From Chryseolinea soli (GTDB lineage: Bacteria; Bacteroidota; Bacteroidia; Cytophagales; Cyclobacteriaceae), in assembly GCF_003589925.1 (NCBI RefSeq), contig NZ_CP032382.1, positions 4,278,001 to 4,342,000 on the forward strand: 64,000 nucleotides of DNA, written 5' to 3'. Both the position numbers and the translations under genes were made by a program. Below the pieces are notes generated by a model. That model did no database searches and was not told the DNA's origin. It saw only the letters and a program-made list of their open reading frames with translations. Positions 25,022 to 34,598 of this stretch are shown piece by piece (positions within the stretch are counted from its first letter, which is position 1; each line of letters opens with the position of its first letter).

Positions 25022-28000
25022 TTAATCTATTTTCACCACCCTTTTTACAACTTGGTTCTGCCCGGTGCGGACACTGAGGAGCAAAACCTGGCTTGCCACC
25101 TGGGGTGTGATGCCAATCAATGCGTTGGTAGACTCCGTGGATTCGTGGATCACTCTTCCATTGAGATCGATCAGGCGGACTTGAGCTTGTTGTTCGCCAG
25201 GCGTCTCGATCAGAAAGGATAGCGTTTCCCGGAAGGGGTTTTCCTGGATGTGAAGACGGAAGGATGCGCGGTTCCCCGTTTCAGCGGTCTGATCGTTGGA
25301 CACTTCTGCTTCACTGCTGCGCGGGCGTGCTTCCGGATTGGCCACAAACTCGGGCTGGCCGCATGTACCTCCTGGGGGAGGCGCGGGCAGGATCACGGAT
25401 TTAGACAAACTCTTCTGACACCCTTCGGTATAAAATACATTCACGCTATAAGTGCCGGGGTTAAATACCATGATCGACTGGCTGCTGGCACCGGTTGACC
25501 AGCTATACGATGAGCCGGAGGGAGCCGAGAGCGTCGCTACGCCATTGGTACAGAGGTCTCCGCTCTGCGAAATGCTTCCCGGTGAATTGAATACGCTTTC
25601 GGTCTTGCTCGCCGTTCCGGCACAGAGGCCAGATCTAGATATGGTTACAGTATAGGTACCTGCCGTGGTTACGCTGATGTTCTGACTGGTAGCACCGGTC
25701 GACCATGAATAGGTATAGCCCACCGGCATGGCACGCAGGATATTGGGTGTGCCGAAACAGACCACATTGCCGCCCGTTATGGAAGCAATAATCTTCGAAC
25801 GCACCAATACAATATAATTGGCGGTTGCTCCGGCGCAGCCGTTGGCTGTCGGCGTTATGGTATACGTCACGTTGCCTGGGGCCCCCGTATTGGTAAGCGT
25901 TTGTGAAATGGTGCCCGTGCCCGAAGCAAATCCGGTGATCGAACCGGAACTGGAGGAGGCGGTGTAGGCGAACGTCGATCCGGAAATATTGGCTGCCGGC
26001 GTGAAGTTCACAGACTGCCCGCTGCAGATCGAGTCCAGGCGCTGAATGTTCGGCGACGTCATCAAGGGCAGAGGGTTCACGGTTACCGTCACATCCTTGG
26101 GATTGGAAGGACACGTTCCGCCGGTCGATACCACGGCGTAGGTCAACGTACCCGCTACAGTTGCCGACGTAGCCGTCAGCGTTTGGTTGATCACATTTCC
26201 GGATCCGGCAGCTCCGCCCGATACATTCGTGGCATTCTTGACGGTCCATGAATAGGCGGAAGAGGGTAGATTGATCGCCGTGCTCTGACCCGAGCAGATC
26301 GATTTGTCGGTGAGGGACGGGGCTGCCGCTGTGGGCAACACGGTCACAGTTTTGGTAGCAGGAGTCCCGACACATCCGCCGATGGCCGGCGTAATGGTAT
26401 AAACCAGTTGCGCGCTGGTGGTCCCGGAGTTGACCAGGGTTTGATTGATAGCGCCTGTGCCGCTGGAGTATCCGCTGATGGAAGGATCGGCTGAAGTAAC
26501 CGCATAGGTAAACGTTGCGCCTGCAGTAGCTGAAGTCGGTGTGAAACTTAGAAGTTGGCCGCTACAGATGGAGGTGGTGCCACCGGTATAGTTAACGGTA
26601 GCAACCGGGTTGACCGTGACCGTCACATCCACCGGCGTGATGGTGTTGCATCCATTATAGGTCGATGAAACCGCGTAGACTACATTGCCAGGTGCACTGT
26701 TGTTGTTAGACAGGGTATTGTTGATCGTAGCTCCCGTACCGCTCGTGGGACCGAAGATGTTGCCGTTAACCTGCTTAACCGTCCAGGAGAAAGACGTGTT
26801 CGTCGATGGCCCAAGGGTAACGTTTGCGCCTTGTCCCGAACAGATGGTCTTATTGGCAGCAACGATGGTTACCGGAGGTTTGACCGTGGCCACATAATTT
26901 TTCGATGGACCGACACAACCTGAAGCGGTAGGCACTATCGTATAGGTTACCGTTCCATTTCCGGTTCCTGTATTGGTCAGGAGGTTGTTGATGGTGCTAG
27001 TGCCCGATGGCGAAGCGCCTGCAACTCCCGCGGACGACACGGATGTCCATGCGTAAGTAGTGCCTGCGGGAGATACTGAGGGTGTAAAGCTGAAGCTCGC
27101 ATTGTTACAGATCGTGGATTGTAGTTGCGCTGTCGTATTGGTAATGGAAGGCAGCGCCTGCACAGTCACCTGCGCTGTTACGACGTTGCCGGTGCATCCA
27201 TTGGCAGTTCCGGCAATGTTGTATTTTACGTATCCCTGTTGGTTAGGTCCTATGTTGGTGAGCACCTGCTGTATGGAGCTACCCGTGCCGGGCGATTGAC
27301 CGGATACGGAGTTAGCGTCTAGTATCGTCCAGTTAAAGGTTGTATTCGGCATACTGGAGCTCAGGGCCAGATTAACGGTTTGTTGCGAGCAAATAATGAC
27401 CCCGGATGGAAAAGAAACTACCGGCAGTGGAGGTACGGTGACAGATGCCGTCGTTGAGGTTGCATCACTGCAATTCGAATTCGTGCCAGCGCTGGATATC
27501 GCCTTAAACTCATAGTAGAAATTGGCACTGGTGGTGTTGGTTACGGTGTAATTGAGCGTATTCAAGCCAATTGCCGAAGCGATAGGTTGCCAGGCCGAAA
27601 GATTGGAGGGACTGCTCCCGCTTCGATATTGCCAGTTAGCGTAGCCCGTATTACCCGTCAGGTTGATCACCGCCGAAGCGTCTGAACACACGGTAGGCGT
27701 GGCAGCCGTTGCCGTACCGCCCACCGGCTGGAGAGAAACTGTAGTAGGCCGGTAGACCGTGTTGCCCTGACAGCTGCCGTTGTATGGCGTTACGTAGACG
27801 TATTTGGTTCCAGCTGTGGACCAGGTCACCGTGGCCGTATTGCCAGATGGTGTTAGGGTGGCATCCGGCGCAGACCATGCAAAGGAAACGCCGGATTGTG
27901 CGGGCACCGAAAAAGTATACGGAGTCCCGGCGCACCCTGTGTAATTACCGCTTACTTCGGGGCCAGAGATGGTTACGTCGTTGGGCTTGGTACCGGCACT

Positions 28001-29653
28001 AACGGTCACCGTAGTCGTTTTTACACTCGATCCACCGCATCCGTTGGTCGCTGTCGCTTTCAGCGTATACGTGCCTGGCGTTGTCCAATTGATCGAGGCG
28101 CCCGGATTGTAAGGGAGATACGGAAACGAGGGGATGGTAATGACACCTCCACCAGAAGGTGTGATCTGCCATGTAATCAATGACGCGTCCAGGCCTGCAC
28201 TTATGACATAAGTATAATTGCCAGGACATACGTTGGTAGTTCCCGTGATATCCGTGAGACTGATGCTGGAGGGTTGAATGTAAAATTCTGATCCGAGCAT
28301 GTTCGCACCACCAATTCCGCAGGGATTGATAGCCGTCACAAAAATATCTTTGCGGCCGAGCGAATTCCAAGTGACATGAATGGTGCTCTTGTTGTTGTCA
28401 CCGATAATGGTGCCATCGCCCACACCCCATATATAGGTATGATTAGGGTAATCGGTTGCTGTAATGACATATTCTGTGTTAAGACAACCCGTCTTTTGTG
28501 GCAGGGTTACACTCGGCGTCGGTCTGTCTTGAACGACTGCAGCATACTGCCCTGCGCCGCTGGAGCAGAATCCGTTCGATTGCGTTACCTTGATATTGTA
28601 GGTGCCTCCATTGTAGAACGTTACAGCATAGGTATTTGCCGCTGTAGTTACGTTGGTGGTGAGGCCGCTGGGCTCTGTCTTGGTCCAGGTGTATGAAGTG
28701 GCTCCTGCAGGAGTGGCGGTAAAGGTGACCGTGCCATTCAAACAGAATTGCGTACTGGAGGGGGTTATGGTTGGCGTGGCCAACTGAGCGGGCCCTACCG
28801 TCACGTTGAAGGTGGCGGTTTGTGTAGCGCCGGTGCAGCTATTGGAAGCTGTAGCCGTGAGTTGATAGGGACCACCTGTTTTGTTCCAGTTCACGGTCGC
28901 CTGCGCACCGTTGGGAGTAAGGGTGCCGCCGTCATTCAGCGACCAGGACACGGCGTCGGCACCTGGCGCGCCACCGACGAACACGGTGCTCGTGTTGAGG
29001 CATGCCTGATTCGATCCGTATATCGAAGCCGTACCGAGGGTGGTCGGCTTGACGGTAATAGTCACGGCACGGGATGGACTGGTATAGGTGCCGTTGGAAT
29101 AGGAGGCATATAGCGTATAGGTGCCCGGAAACGTCCCCGTGAAGGCGACATTGTTTCCGCTGGGTGTCAGTGTGGGTGCCGTTGGAATGAGCGGCTCATA
29201 ACATACATGCCACGCCGGCGTCATGCCCGATACCGCAGGAACGGAGTAGGTACCAGCGGCATTCTGACACAGGGCGGCCGGTCCGGTGATCGCCGTAGGT
29301 GCAGCGAGCGCTGCCTGGTTCACCACGTTGATCGTGAAGGTGGTGGCCGGCCCGGTATTTCCGCACATATCGCTGGATGTAACCGTAATGGTTTTCGTTC
29401 CGGCGGTCGACCAGGAGATCACCTTGGAGATGGATGGCCCCGGATAATCCACGGTGCCATCCGAAAGACTCCAATAATAATTGAGGACAGCCGTGGTGCC
29501 CAGACAAAAACTGTAACTGGTCCCGACGCTCACCGATGTCGGCCCTTTCAGCGTGGGAACAGTAGTGATCGGAGGGTTACATTGTGCTTGGGTATTATAA
29601 GGAGTGAACAAAACAATACCATAGAGAAACAGGAGGGGTAAAAAGATTTTCAT
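25022..29653 (-). CDS. Giant PKD-like repeat adhesin with T9SS type A sorting domain (1543 aa)
   Basis: A signal peptide (~1-23, ending NTQAQ) is followed by about 15 Ig/PKD-like modules of ~85-95 residues. Early modules show YSFCLG..., YYWSLSDGT and TVTSSDMCGN. Later ones repeat ICSGQ...F.WTV, SGTG.I.QTL.N and V.YTI.P...GC.G. Each module carries a Cys pair probably forming a disulfide. The C-terminus (~1465-1543) ENPFRETLSF...VRLIDLNGRVIHE is a T9SS type A sorting domain, so the protein is likely exported through the outer membrane and attached or released at the surface. I infer an adhesin or matrix role. It is monocistronic and ends in a hairpin at 24933-24965. Confidence 0.9.
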   Translation of the reverse strand: MKIFLPLLFLYGIVLFTPYNTQAQCNPPITTVPTLKGPTSVSVGTSYSFCLGTTAVLNYYWSLSDGTVDYPGPSISKVISWSTAGTKTITVTSSDMCGNTGPATTFTINVVNQAALAAPTAITGPAALCQNAAGTYSVPAVSGMTPAWHVCYEPLIPTAPTLTPSGNNVAFTGTFPGTYTLYASYSNGTYTSPSRAVTITVKPTTLGTASIYGSNQACLNTSTVFVGGAPGADAVSWSLNDGGTLTPNGAQATVNWNKTGGPYQLTATASNSCTGATQTATFNVTVGPAQLATPTITPSSTQFCLNGTVTFTATPAGATSYTWTKTEPSGLTTNVTTAANTYAVTFYNGGTYNIKVTQSNGFCSSGAGQYAAVVQDRPTPSVTLPQKTGCLNTEYVITATDYPNHTYIWGVGDGTIIGDNNKSTIHVTWNSLGRKDIFVTAINPCGIGGANMLGSEFYIQPSSISLTDITGTTNVCPGNYTYVISAGLDASLITWQITPSGGGVITIPSFPYLPYNPGASINWTTPGTYTLKATATNGCGGSSVKTTTVTVSAGTKPNDVTISGPEVSGNYTGCAGTPYTFSVPAQSGVSFAWSAPDATLTPSGNTATVTWSTAGTKYVYVTPYNGSCQGNTVYRPTTVSLQPVGGTATAATPTVCSDASAVINLTGNTGYANWQYRSGSSPSNLSAWQPIASAIGLNTLNYTVTNTTSANFYYEFKAISSAGTNSNCSDATSTTASVTVPPLPVVSFPSGVIICSQQTVNLALSSSMPNTTFNWTILDANSVSGQSPGTGSSIQQVLTNIGPNQQGYVKYNIAGTANGCTGNVVTAQVTVQALPSITNTTAQLQSTICNNASFSFTPSVSPAGTTYAWTSVSSAGVAGASPSGTSTINNLLTNTGTGNGTVTYTIVPTASGCVGPSKNYVATVKPPVTIVAANKTICSGQGANVTLGPSTNTSFSWTVKQVNGNIFGPTSGTGATINNTLSNNNSAPGNVVYAVSSTYNGCNTITPVDVTVTVNPVATVNYTGGTTSICSGQLLSFTPTSATAGATFTYAVTSADPSISGYSSGTGAINQTLVNSGTTSAQLVYTITPAIGGCVGTPATKTVTVLPTAAAPSLTDKSICSGQSTAINLPSSAYSWTVKNATNVSGGAAGSGNVINQTLTATSATVAGTLTYAVVSTGGTCPSNPKDVTVTVNPLPLMTSPNIQRLDSICSGQSVNFTPAANISGSTFAYTASSSSGSITGFASGTGTISQTLTNTGAPGNVTYTITPTANGCAGATANYIVLVRSKIIASITGGNVVCFGTPNILRAMPVGYTYSWSTGATSQNISVTTAGTYTVTISRSGLCAGTASKTESVFNSPGSISQSGDLCTNGVATLSAPSGSSYSWSTGASSQSIMVFNPGTYSVNVFYTEGCQKSLSKSVILPAPPPGGTCGQPEFVANPEARPRSSEAEVSNDQTAETGNRASFRLHIQENPFRETLSFLIETPGEQQAQVRLIDLNGRVIHESTESTNALIGITPQVASQVLLLSVRTGQNQVVKRVVKID

Positions 29654-29752
29654 AACGTAGAGGGTCAGTTTCAGCTAAACTTTCACCTAAACTAAATAAA
29701 AATTTCTGTTCGTTCCACTGCGGCCTTGCGAAATTTATGTTAAGGAATTGAC

Positions 29753-29802
29753 TCGCCGTTGTTGGCGTCGCTGTTGTTAGTGAAGAACACCAACAACGGC
29801 GA
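29753..29802. repeat. GTTGTTGG hairpin element, long copy
   Basis: Outer 13-bp stem, TCGCCGTTGTTGG (29753-29765) with CCAACAACGGCGA (29790-29802). The 24-nt loop carries another GTTGTTAG half-arm, as at 19240. It lies just after the stop of the minus-strand gene at 29816. Confidence 0.75.
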
Positions 29803-29815
29803 TCGGCCCTTTCCG

Positions 29816-30340
29816 TTATCTACCCCGGGACGCCACGACAGCTTCATACACTTTCGTTCTCGACTCGTGAATATACTTTAGCATCCGCTTATCGGACTGA
29901 CGCAGATCCCAACAAAAGGCAAGCACGGGAATGAGTATGATTGCAGCGACGAAAAGTCCATCCGCAGCGCTCAAGGGAATTCTTAGTGCGAAAAAGACAC
30001 CAAATAAAAAAAAGGCGAGAAGGTTTACGGGCAAATACCAGAATGGCTTATAGGTTAGTTTGAGCCACGGCGTATCATTGATGACAATCACTTTGCCGTA
30101 GATGATCACCGACGATCGGTCGTTGCCAAAGAGTCTCGGGCTGATGCGGATGACCTTAAACTGCGTTTTATCCAGGCTCACCTTCCCGGCCCAGGGCTTG
30201 CTTGTATTCGTGAACGAAAACCCTCTGAACCTTAACCATTCATACTCCAAGGTTTGCGGGTAGGTGTCGCGGAGGAAGTCTGGAAAGAGGTCTTTGTCCC
30301 ACGATGAAAGTTTGATAATGCGCTGCCGGAGAGTGATCAT
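29816..30340 (-). CDS. Hypothetical membrane protein with two central helices (174 aa)
   Basis: An N-terminal soluble region (1-100) with WLRFRGFSFTNTS, FGNDRSSVIIYGKVIVIN and TPWLKLTYKPFW is followed by two membrane helices (~102-118 and ~125-145), then a basic cytoplasmic tail (RQSDKRMLKYIHESR). No signal peptide. The layout resembles small PH-like membrane proteins, but this is only an impression. It stands alone between the adhesin and the permease genes. Confidence 0.6.
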   Translation of the reverse strand: MITLRQRIIKLSSWDKDLFPDFLRDTYPQTLEYEWLRFRGFSFTNTSKPWAGKVSLDKTQFKVIRISPRLFGNDRSSVIIYGKVIVINDTPWLKLTYKPFWYLPVNLLAFFLFGVFFALRIPLSAADGLFVAAIILIPVLAFCWDLRQSDKRMLKYIHESRTKVYEAVVASRGR

Positions 30341-30477
30341 AACGGTGAAGTAATCTATCGCCCGGTTTATAATGGGCGGACGGCTTGCAAGATAGTTATT
30401 TTAAGAAAACGGCATCGCAGTTGTTGACGGGGGAAGAACAGCGGCAACCATTCAATTTAACTGCTTTGGCATTGCCG

Positions 30478-32937
30478 CTATTCGTAACGAAGGGTGTCAG
30501 ACGGGTTGGTGAGGGCGGCACGGATGGTCTGCACGCTTACGGTGAGCAGCGCTAACAATACAGCGCCTATGGCGGCCAGCACATATACCAACACATTCAT
30601 ATCCACATGATACGCGAAGGAGTCCAGCCACTCGCTCATGACGAACCAGGCGACGGGCCAGGCGATGAGGCTGGCGGCGAGGATGAGCACGACGATCTCT
30701 CGCGAGAGCAGGGCGAGGATGTTGGGTACGGATGCGCCGAGTACTTTGCGAATGCCGATCTCTTTGATGCGTTGCAAGGTATTGAACGTGGCAAGGCCGA
30801 ACAGACCGAGGCACGCGATGAAGATGGCCATGCCGGAGAAGATGGTGAAGAGCTGGCTTTGTTTCTGATCTTCTTCATAGAGGCGACGGTAGCGGTCGCT
30901 CATGACCTGGTATTCGAAGGGGCGCGTGGGGAGGAACTCTTTCCATTTCTTTTCGAGGTCGGCGATGGCTTGCTGGAAGTGGGCGCCATCGATCTTAACG
31001 GAGAGGTTGTTGTTGGAGCCGTCGCCGATGCGGAAAACCATGGGCACGATCTCCTGGTGGAGCGATTCGAAGTTGAAGTCTTTGACGATGCCGATGAGCT
31101 TTCCCTGGGTGTCGCCGGCTTTGATGTCTTTGCCGATGCCTTCGTCGATAGTTGCCCAGCCGATCTGGCGTGCTGCGGTTTCGTTGATGATGAAGGCGAT
31201 GGAGTCGTCGCTCGGTATGTCTCGCGAGAAGAGGCGGCCTGCGACGACGGGGATGTCGTAGGTGGCGAAGAACTCGTAGTCTACTTGCAGGGACCTGAGC
31301 AATACGTCCGTGGATACGAGGCTATCGCCTTTGACGACGGAGGCGTTGCCTTGCCAGTCGAGGAGTCGGCCTGTGGGGATGCGGGAGGAGCGACCGATGT
31401 TTTGGATGGCGGAGGAGCTGGTGAGCTGGTTGTAGAAGGCGTCGTAGTTATCGGCGAGCTCGGGGTAGCTGCGGAGTGTGATGATCTGGTCTTTGTTGTA
31501 GCCGATGTCGCGGGCGTTGAGGTATCCAAGCTGCTGGACGGTGACGGCGGTGGCGATGATGAGCACGATGGAGATGGCGAACTGTGCGACGACGAGCACG
31601 CGGCGTATTCCGCCTTTACCTTTCAGGGAAGCCTGCTGGCCTTTGAGTACGGCAGCGGGTCTGAAGGCGGCGAGGATGAACGCGGGGTAGGTGCCTGCGA
31701 GAAGGCCGACGATACAAGCGAACGCTATGGTGCCGATGATGACGGGCCAATGGGTGGTAAGATGAAAGGCGATGGACTTGCCGGTGAGGTCGTTCATCCA
31801 CGGGAGCGCAATGCCGGCGAAAGCGGTGGCCAGTATGAGGGCAAATAGGGCGATGAGCACGGACTCGCTGAGGTACTGGCCGATGAGCTGGCTTTTCAAC
31901 GCGCCGGCTACCTTGCGCATGCCTACCTCTTTGGCGCGTTTGGTGGCGCGCGCGGTGGAGAGGTTGACGAAATTGAAACAGGCGATGAGGACGATGAACA
32001 GGCCGATAACGCCCATCATGTAGACGCTGTTGATGTTGCCGTTCACCTCGATCTCATCAGCGAGATGGGAGCGGAGGTGAATGTCGGCTGCGGGCTCGAT
32101 ATATAGCTTGGTGGTCTTTGAAGCTACCCAGTTTTGTGGCACGCCCCAGTTGGCGCGGCCATGGGCGCCCATGTGCTTGTCGATGAAGGCGGGCATGGCG
32201 GCTTCGAGCTTTTTGGGATCGGCGCCGGGCTCGAGGAGGATGTAGGTGTAGAAATTGTTGCCGCCATAGTCGTTGTCGAACGCATTGGGGCCGAAGATGT
32301 TGTAGAGGGTGCTGAAGGCTACGAGCAGATCGGGGTGCCAGTGTGATTGAGCGGGAAAGTCTTTGTAGACACCGGTCACTTCAAGGTCGAGGTTGCCGTT
32401 GCCTTTAAGGTGCTTGCCGACAACGTCGGTGGTGGCGAAATATTTCCGGGCGGCACTTTCAGAGAGCATGACGGTGAGGGGGCGCTCGAGTGCTTTGGCG
32501 GGGTTTCCGCTGAGCACGGGGATGTCGAATATTTTGAAGACGTCGGGTTCGGCGAAGAATAGGTCTTCTTCCTGGGCTGCTTTGGTGATTTCACCATTTT
32601 CTTCGACGGCTACGTCGAAGCCGTAGCGGCCGTAGGCGAGTGTGCGGGCCATGGCCTGGATCTCGCCGAAGTCGTTTTTGAGGAAGGGACCAAAGGGTGC
32701 GGCGATGCAGGGGAGGTTAAGGGTTGTTTCGCCGTTCTCGCCGAAGAATTCGCGGGTCACGCGATAGGTCCGGTCTATTTTGGTGTGATAGCGGTCGTAG
32801 CTGAGCTCGTCGCTGATGAAAAAGTAGATGAGGAGGACCGCGGTCATAGCGATGGCAAGGCCCGCAATGTTGATGAAAGCGGTGAGCTTGTTCCGGAAGA
32901 TGGAGCGCAGTGCGACTTTGAAGTAGTTCCTGATCAT
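30478..32937 (-). CDS. FtsX/MacB-type ABC transporter permease (819 aa)
   Basis: I chose MIRNYFKVALRSIFRNK at 32937, the standard start of this Bacteroidota family. Helix 1 (~21-41) is followed by a MacB_PCD periplasmic domain (~42-240). Next come three helices of the first FtsX domain with NFVNLSTARATKRAKEVGMRK near 285-305, then a second periplasmic domain, and a last FtsX domain with LATFNTLQRIKEIGIRKVLGAS. The protein is a duplicated-FtsX exporter or mechanotransmission permease. No ATPase gene is adjacent, so it must pair with one encoded elsewhere. Typical partners export peptides, lipoproteins or drugs; substrate unknown. Confidence 0.92.
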   Translation of the reverse strand: MIRNYFKVALRSIFRNKLTAFINIAGLAIAMTAVLLIYFFISDELSYDRYHTKIDRTYRVTREFFGENGETTLNLPCIAAPFGPFLKNDFGEIQAMARTLAYGRYGFDVAVEENGEITKAAQEEDLFFAEPDVFKIFDIPVLSGNPAKALERPLTVMLSESAARKYFATTDVVGKHLKGNGNLDLEVTGVYKDFPAQSHWHPDLLVAFSTLYNIFGPNAFDNDYGGNNFYTYILLEPGADPKKLEAAMPAFIDKHMGAHGRANWGVPQNWVASKTTKLYIEPAADIHLRSHLADEIEVNGNINSVYMMGVIGLFIVLIACFNFVNLSTARATKRAKEVGMRKVAGALKSQLIGQYLSESVLIALFALILATAFAGIALPWMNDLTGKSIAFHLTTHWPVIIGTIAFACIVGLLAGTYPAFILAAFRPAAVLKGQQASLKGKGGIRRVLVVAQFAISIVLIIATAVTVQQLGYLNARDIGYNKDQIITLRSYPELADNYDAFYNQLTSSSAIQNIGRSSRIPTGRLLDWQGNASVVKGDSLVSTDVLLRSLQVDYEFFATYDIPVVAGRLFSRDIPSDDSIAFIINETAARQIGWATIDEGIGKDIKAGDTQGKLIGIVKDFNFESLHQEIVPMVFRIGDGSNNNLSVKIDGAHFQQAIADLEKKWKEFLPTRPFEYQVMSDRYRRLYEEDQKQSQLFTIFSGMAIFIACLGLFGLATFNTLQRIKEIGIRKVLGASVPNILALLSREIVVLILAASLIAWPVAWFVMSEWLDSFAYHVDMNVLVYVLAAIGAVLLALLTVSVQTIRAALTNPSDTLRYE

Positions 32938-33246
32938 GGTGAATGTGCTAAAGGTCCACCGTCCGCAGTCCACTGTAAAAAATCAAAAGGGCGTTGACGG
33001 TTTGACGAAGGGCACTTAGCAAAGACTGTGCTAAAGAAAGATCGCGTTGGTGTTGAAATGGAGCGGCGTGTAGCGGGCAAGGTGGCCGGAATCGAAACGC
33101 TTGGGAGCGGTTTTGGACACTATTAATTTAACGTTATATCAAACAAGTATCGGGGCTTTAGCCCTGACCTCTCCCGCGCTGTTGCGGGGATGGTTACATT
33201 GGAAAATAATTTATATTTGTAACCTCGGATTGTTTGCGCTTGCTAG
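32938..33246. other. 309-bp intergenic region
   Basis: No convincing gene. A short hairpin CCCGC/GCGGG lies at ~33174-33189 and an AT-rich TATATTTG (TAnnTTTG-like) at ~33211-33218 could be a -7 element for the AT-rich island that follows. A 66-aa open frame at 33101-33301 is rejected as coding. Confidence 0.4.
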
Positions 33247-33471
33247 TGCCATTGGAATGACACCTTTACGAAACCAGGGAAAAGACAGCCAAAAAAGATA
33301 GTAAGGAAAAGACCCGTTAAAAAAGCTATCAAGATCGGAAGAGGAAAACTGGAAGATGGCAATTGGTCCAGTAAGTTGGGTGAAAATCATGATGTCTCAC
33401 ATTCAATTCAAGATATAAGTGGCGGGACATATGGAAATGTGCTAACATTTATGAGTCGTCCTAGAATTTGA
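33247..33471 (+). pseudogene. Possible remnant of a protein C-terminus (74 codons, no start)
   Basis: An open frame after a TAG stop (33244-33246) with no good start. The translation is basic at first (PKKIVRKRPVKKAIKIGRGK) and then reads LEDGNWSSKLGENHDVSH and ends in GNVLTFMSRPRI. The composition looks protein-like and is AT-rich compared with neighbours. It may be the decayed tail of a toxin or RHS-like protein next to an immunity-like gene. This is weak: it is short, has no homologue that I know, and could be chance. Confidence 0.3.
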
Positions 33472-33509
33472 AGGTCACTGTTCAGCTGTTATTGAGCCAA
33501 TCTATATAA

Positions 33510-34076
33510 ATGCGAATTCAAGTCAATGTTAAAAGATCGTTGGAGGCAAAGAGGATTGTGCCAGTCAAGTTAAGTCTGAGTCAGAAATTCAATGCAGCTG
33601 TATATGTATTTTTAGGGACCATATTTTCATTTGTCACAATTGGTTTTCCGGCTAGTTTCATACTCAAGTTCAGTCGGCAGGGCGACCTGAGTGCGGCTCT
33701 GGTCCTTCTCCTTGTCTTTGTGGCTCCAGGGCTTTATATAATTTATGGATTAGTCCGCGACAATAAGTTCATAGAAGCCAGGGGAGGCGTAGATACATCT
33801 AGAAATGTACAAGCGATGGTTTCGGCATTAAAGAAAAGGTATCAAACGAACTTGGTATATGAGGGTGGGCGAATGATCTCGTACTATAAACGCTCTACCT
33901 TTTGGCGTTTTTCATTTCGGATTATAATCTTGTTCGACCTGGAGCGGGTCTACATTAATGTTTCTCGATTCAATCAAAACGATATAAAGTCATTTGTTCA
34001 TGCACCTTTTTCGGAGAGGCTGGCACAGTCTATCCTTGAGGATTTTCAAAAAGAACTTCGTCAACCAGGTTACTAG
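33510..34076 (+). CDS. Hypothetical membrane protein in an AT-rich island (188 aa)
   Basis: ATG at 33510. A basic N-terminus (RIQVNVKRSLEAKR) is followed by two hydrophobic helices (~30-52 and ~60-80), then a ~105-residue soluble domain with ARGGVDTSRNVQAMV, YYKRSTFWRF and a C-terminal helix SERLAQSILEDFQKEL. Base composition is visibly more AT-rich than in adjacent genes, suggesting transfer. The two-helix plus soluble domain layout and the location after a fragment would fit an immunity protein, but nothing proves it. A strong terminator follows at 34101. Confidence 0.6.
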   Translation: MRIQVNVKRSLEAKRIVPVKLSLSQKFNAAVYVFLGTIFSFVTIGFPASFILKFSRQGDLSAALVLLLVFVAPGLYIIYGLVRDNKFIEARGGVDTSRNVQAMVSALKKRYQTNLVYEGGRMISYYKRSTFWRFSFRIIILFDLERVYINVSRFNQNDIKSFVHAPFSERLAQSILEDFQKELRQPGY

Positions 34077-34100
34077 CCTAACGCACAACCCCCCAACGAA

Positions 34101-34125
34101 AAAGACCGCCAGGTAAGCGGTCTTT
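34101..34125 (+). terminator. Intrinsic terminator
   Basis: AAAGACCGC (34101-34109) pairs with GCGGTCTTT (34117-34125) with a 7-nt loop, then TTCATT. It lies 25 bp after the 188-aa gene. Confidence 0.8.
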
Positions 34126-34272
34126 TCATTAGGTTAGGTTAGGTAGAGAGTTTTATCAAATTCTTCTTTTTTGGTTACTGATATACAAGTATAAGCAAAT
34201 TTCCGGAATCTAACCAAGCCCAGGGATGACCCCAATTTCGGGAAAATTGAAAGCTTTGTTAAATTAGCCCCT

Positions 34273-34515
34273 ATGAACACATTTCGCATTAAAGCCTTCG
34301 GCATCACGAAGGATTTCCTGGGGGCGCGGGACTCGGAAGTGACGATCGAAGGGAACACCGTGGGGGCTTTAAGGGCCGAATTAACGGCAAAATACCCGCA
34401 ATTGCTGGGTTTGCGCTCCCTCTACATCGCCGTCAACAACGACTATGCCGACGAAACCCGGGTACTAACCGCCGCCGACGAGATCGCCCTCATTCCGCCC
34501 GTGAGCGGGGGTTAA
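34273..34515 (+). CDS. moaD: Molybdopterin synthase sulfur carrier subunit
   Basis: 80 aa with a ubiquitin-like fold (FRIKAFGITKDFLG, ALRAELTAKYP, LYIAVNNDY) and the essential C-terminal PPVSGG. The terminal Gly is thiocarboxylated and delivers sulfur to precursor Z within the MoaD-MoaE complex. MoaE is the next gene, 83 bp downstream. No MoeB-like adenylyltransferase is visible in this window, so activation depends on a gene elsewhere. Confidence 0.95.
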   Translation: MNTFRIKAFGITKDFLGARDSEVTIEGNTVGALRAELTAKYPQLLGLRSLYIAVNNDYADETRVLTAADEIALIPPVSGG

Positions 34516-34598
34516 TGGGGGATTTCTTTTGTGATTTGGGTGGCATTTCGTTACCTTCATCACCTCTTCCTTATTGTTCAATCCAACCCTATTAAAAC

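Noticed and set aside
25022..29653. Repeat-rich DNA considered as a repeat array or several genes
   Set aside because: One continuous frame with signal peptide and T9SS domain; repeats are protein modules of ~90 residues.
33101..33301. 66-aa open frame before the AT-rich island
   Set aside because: Runs through promoter-like and hairpin DNA, has no domain or codon pattern that looks selected, and its end overlaps the better frame at 33247-33471.
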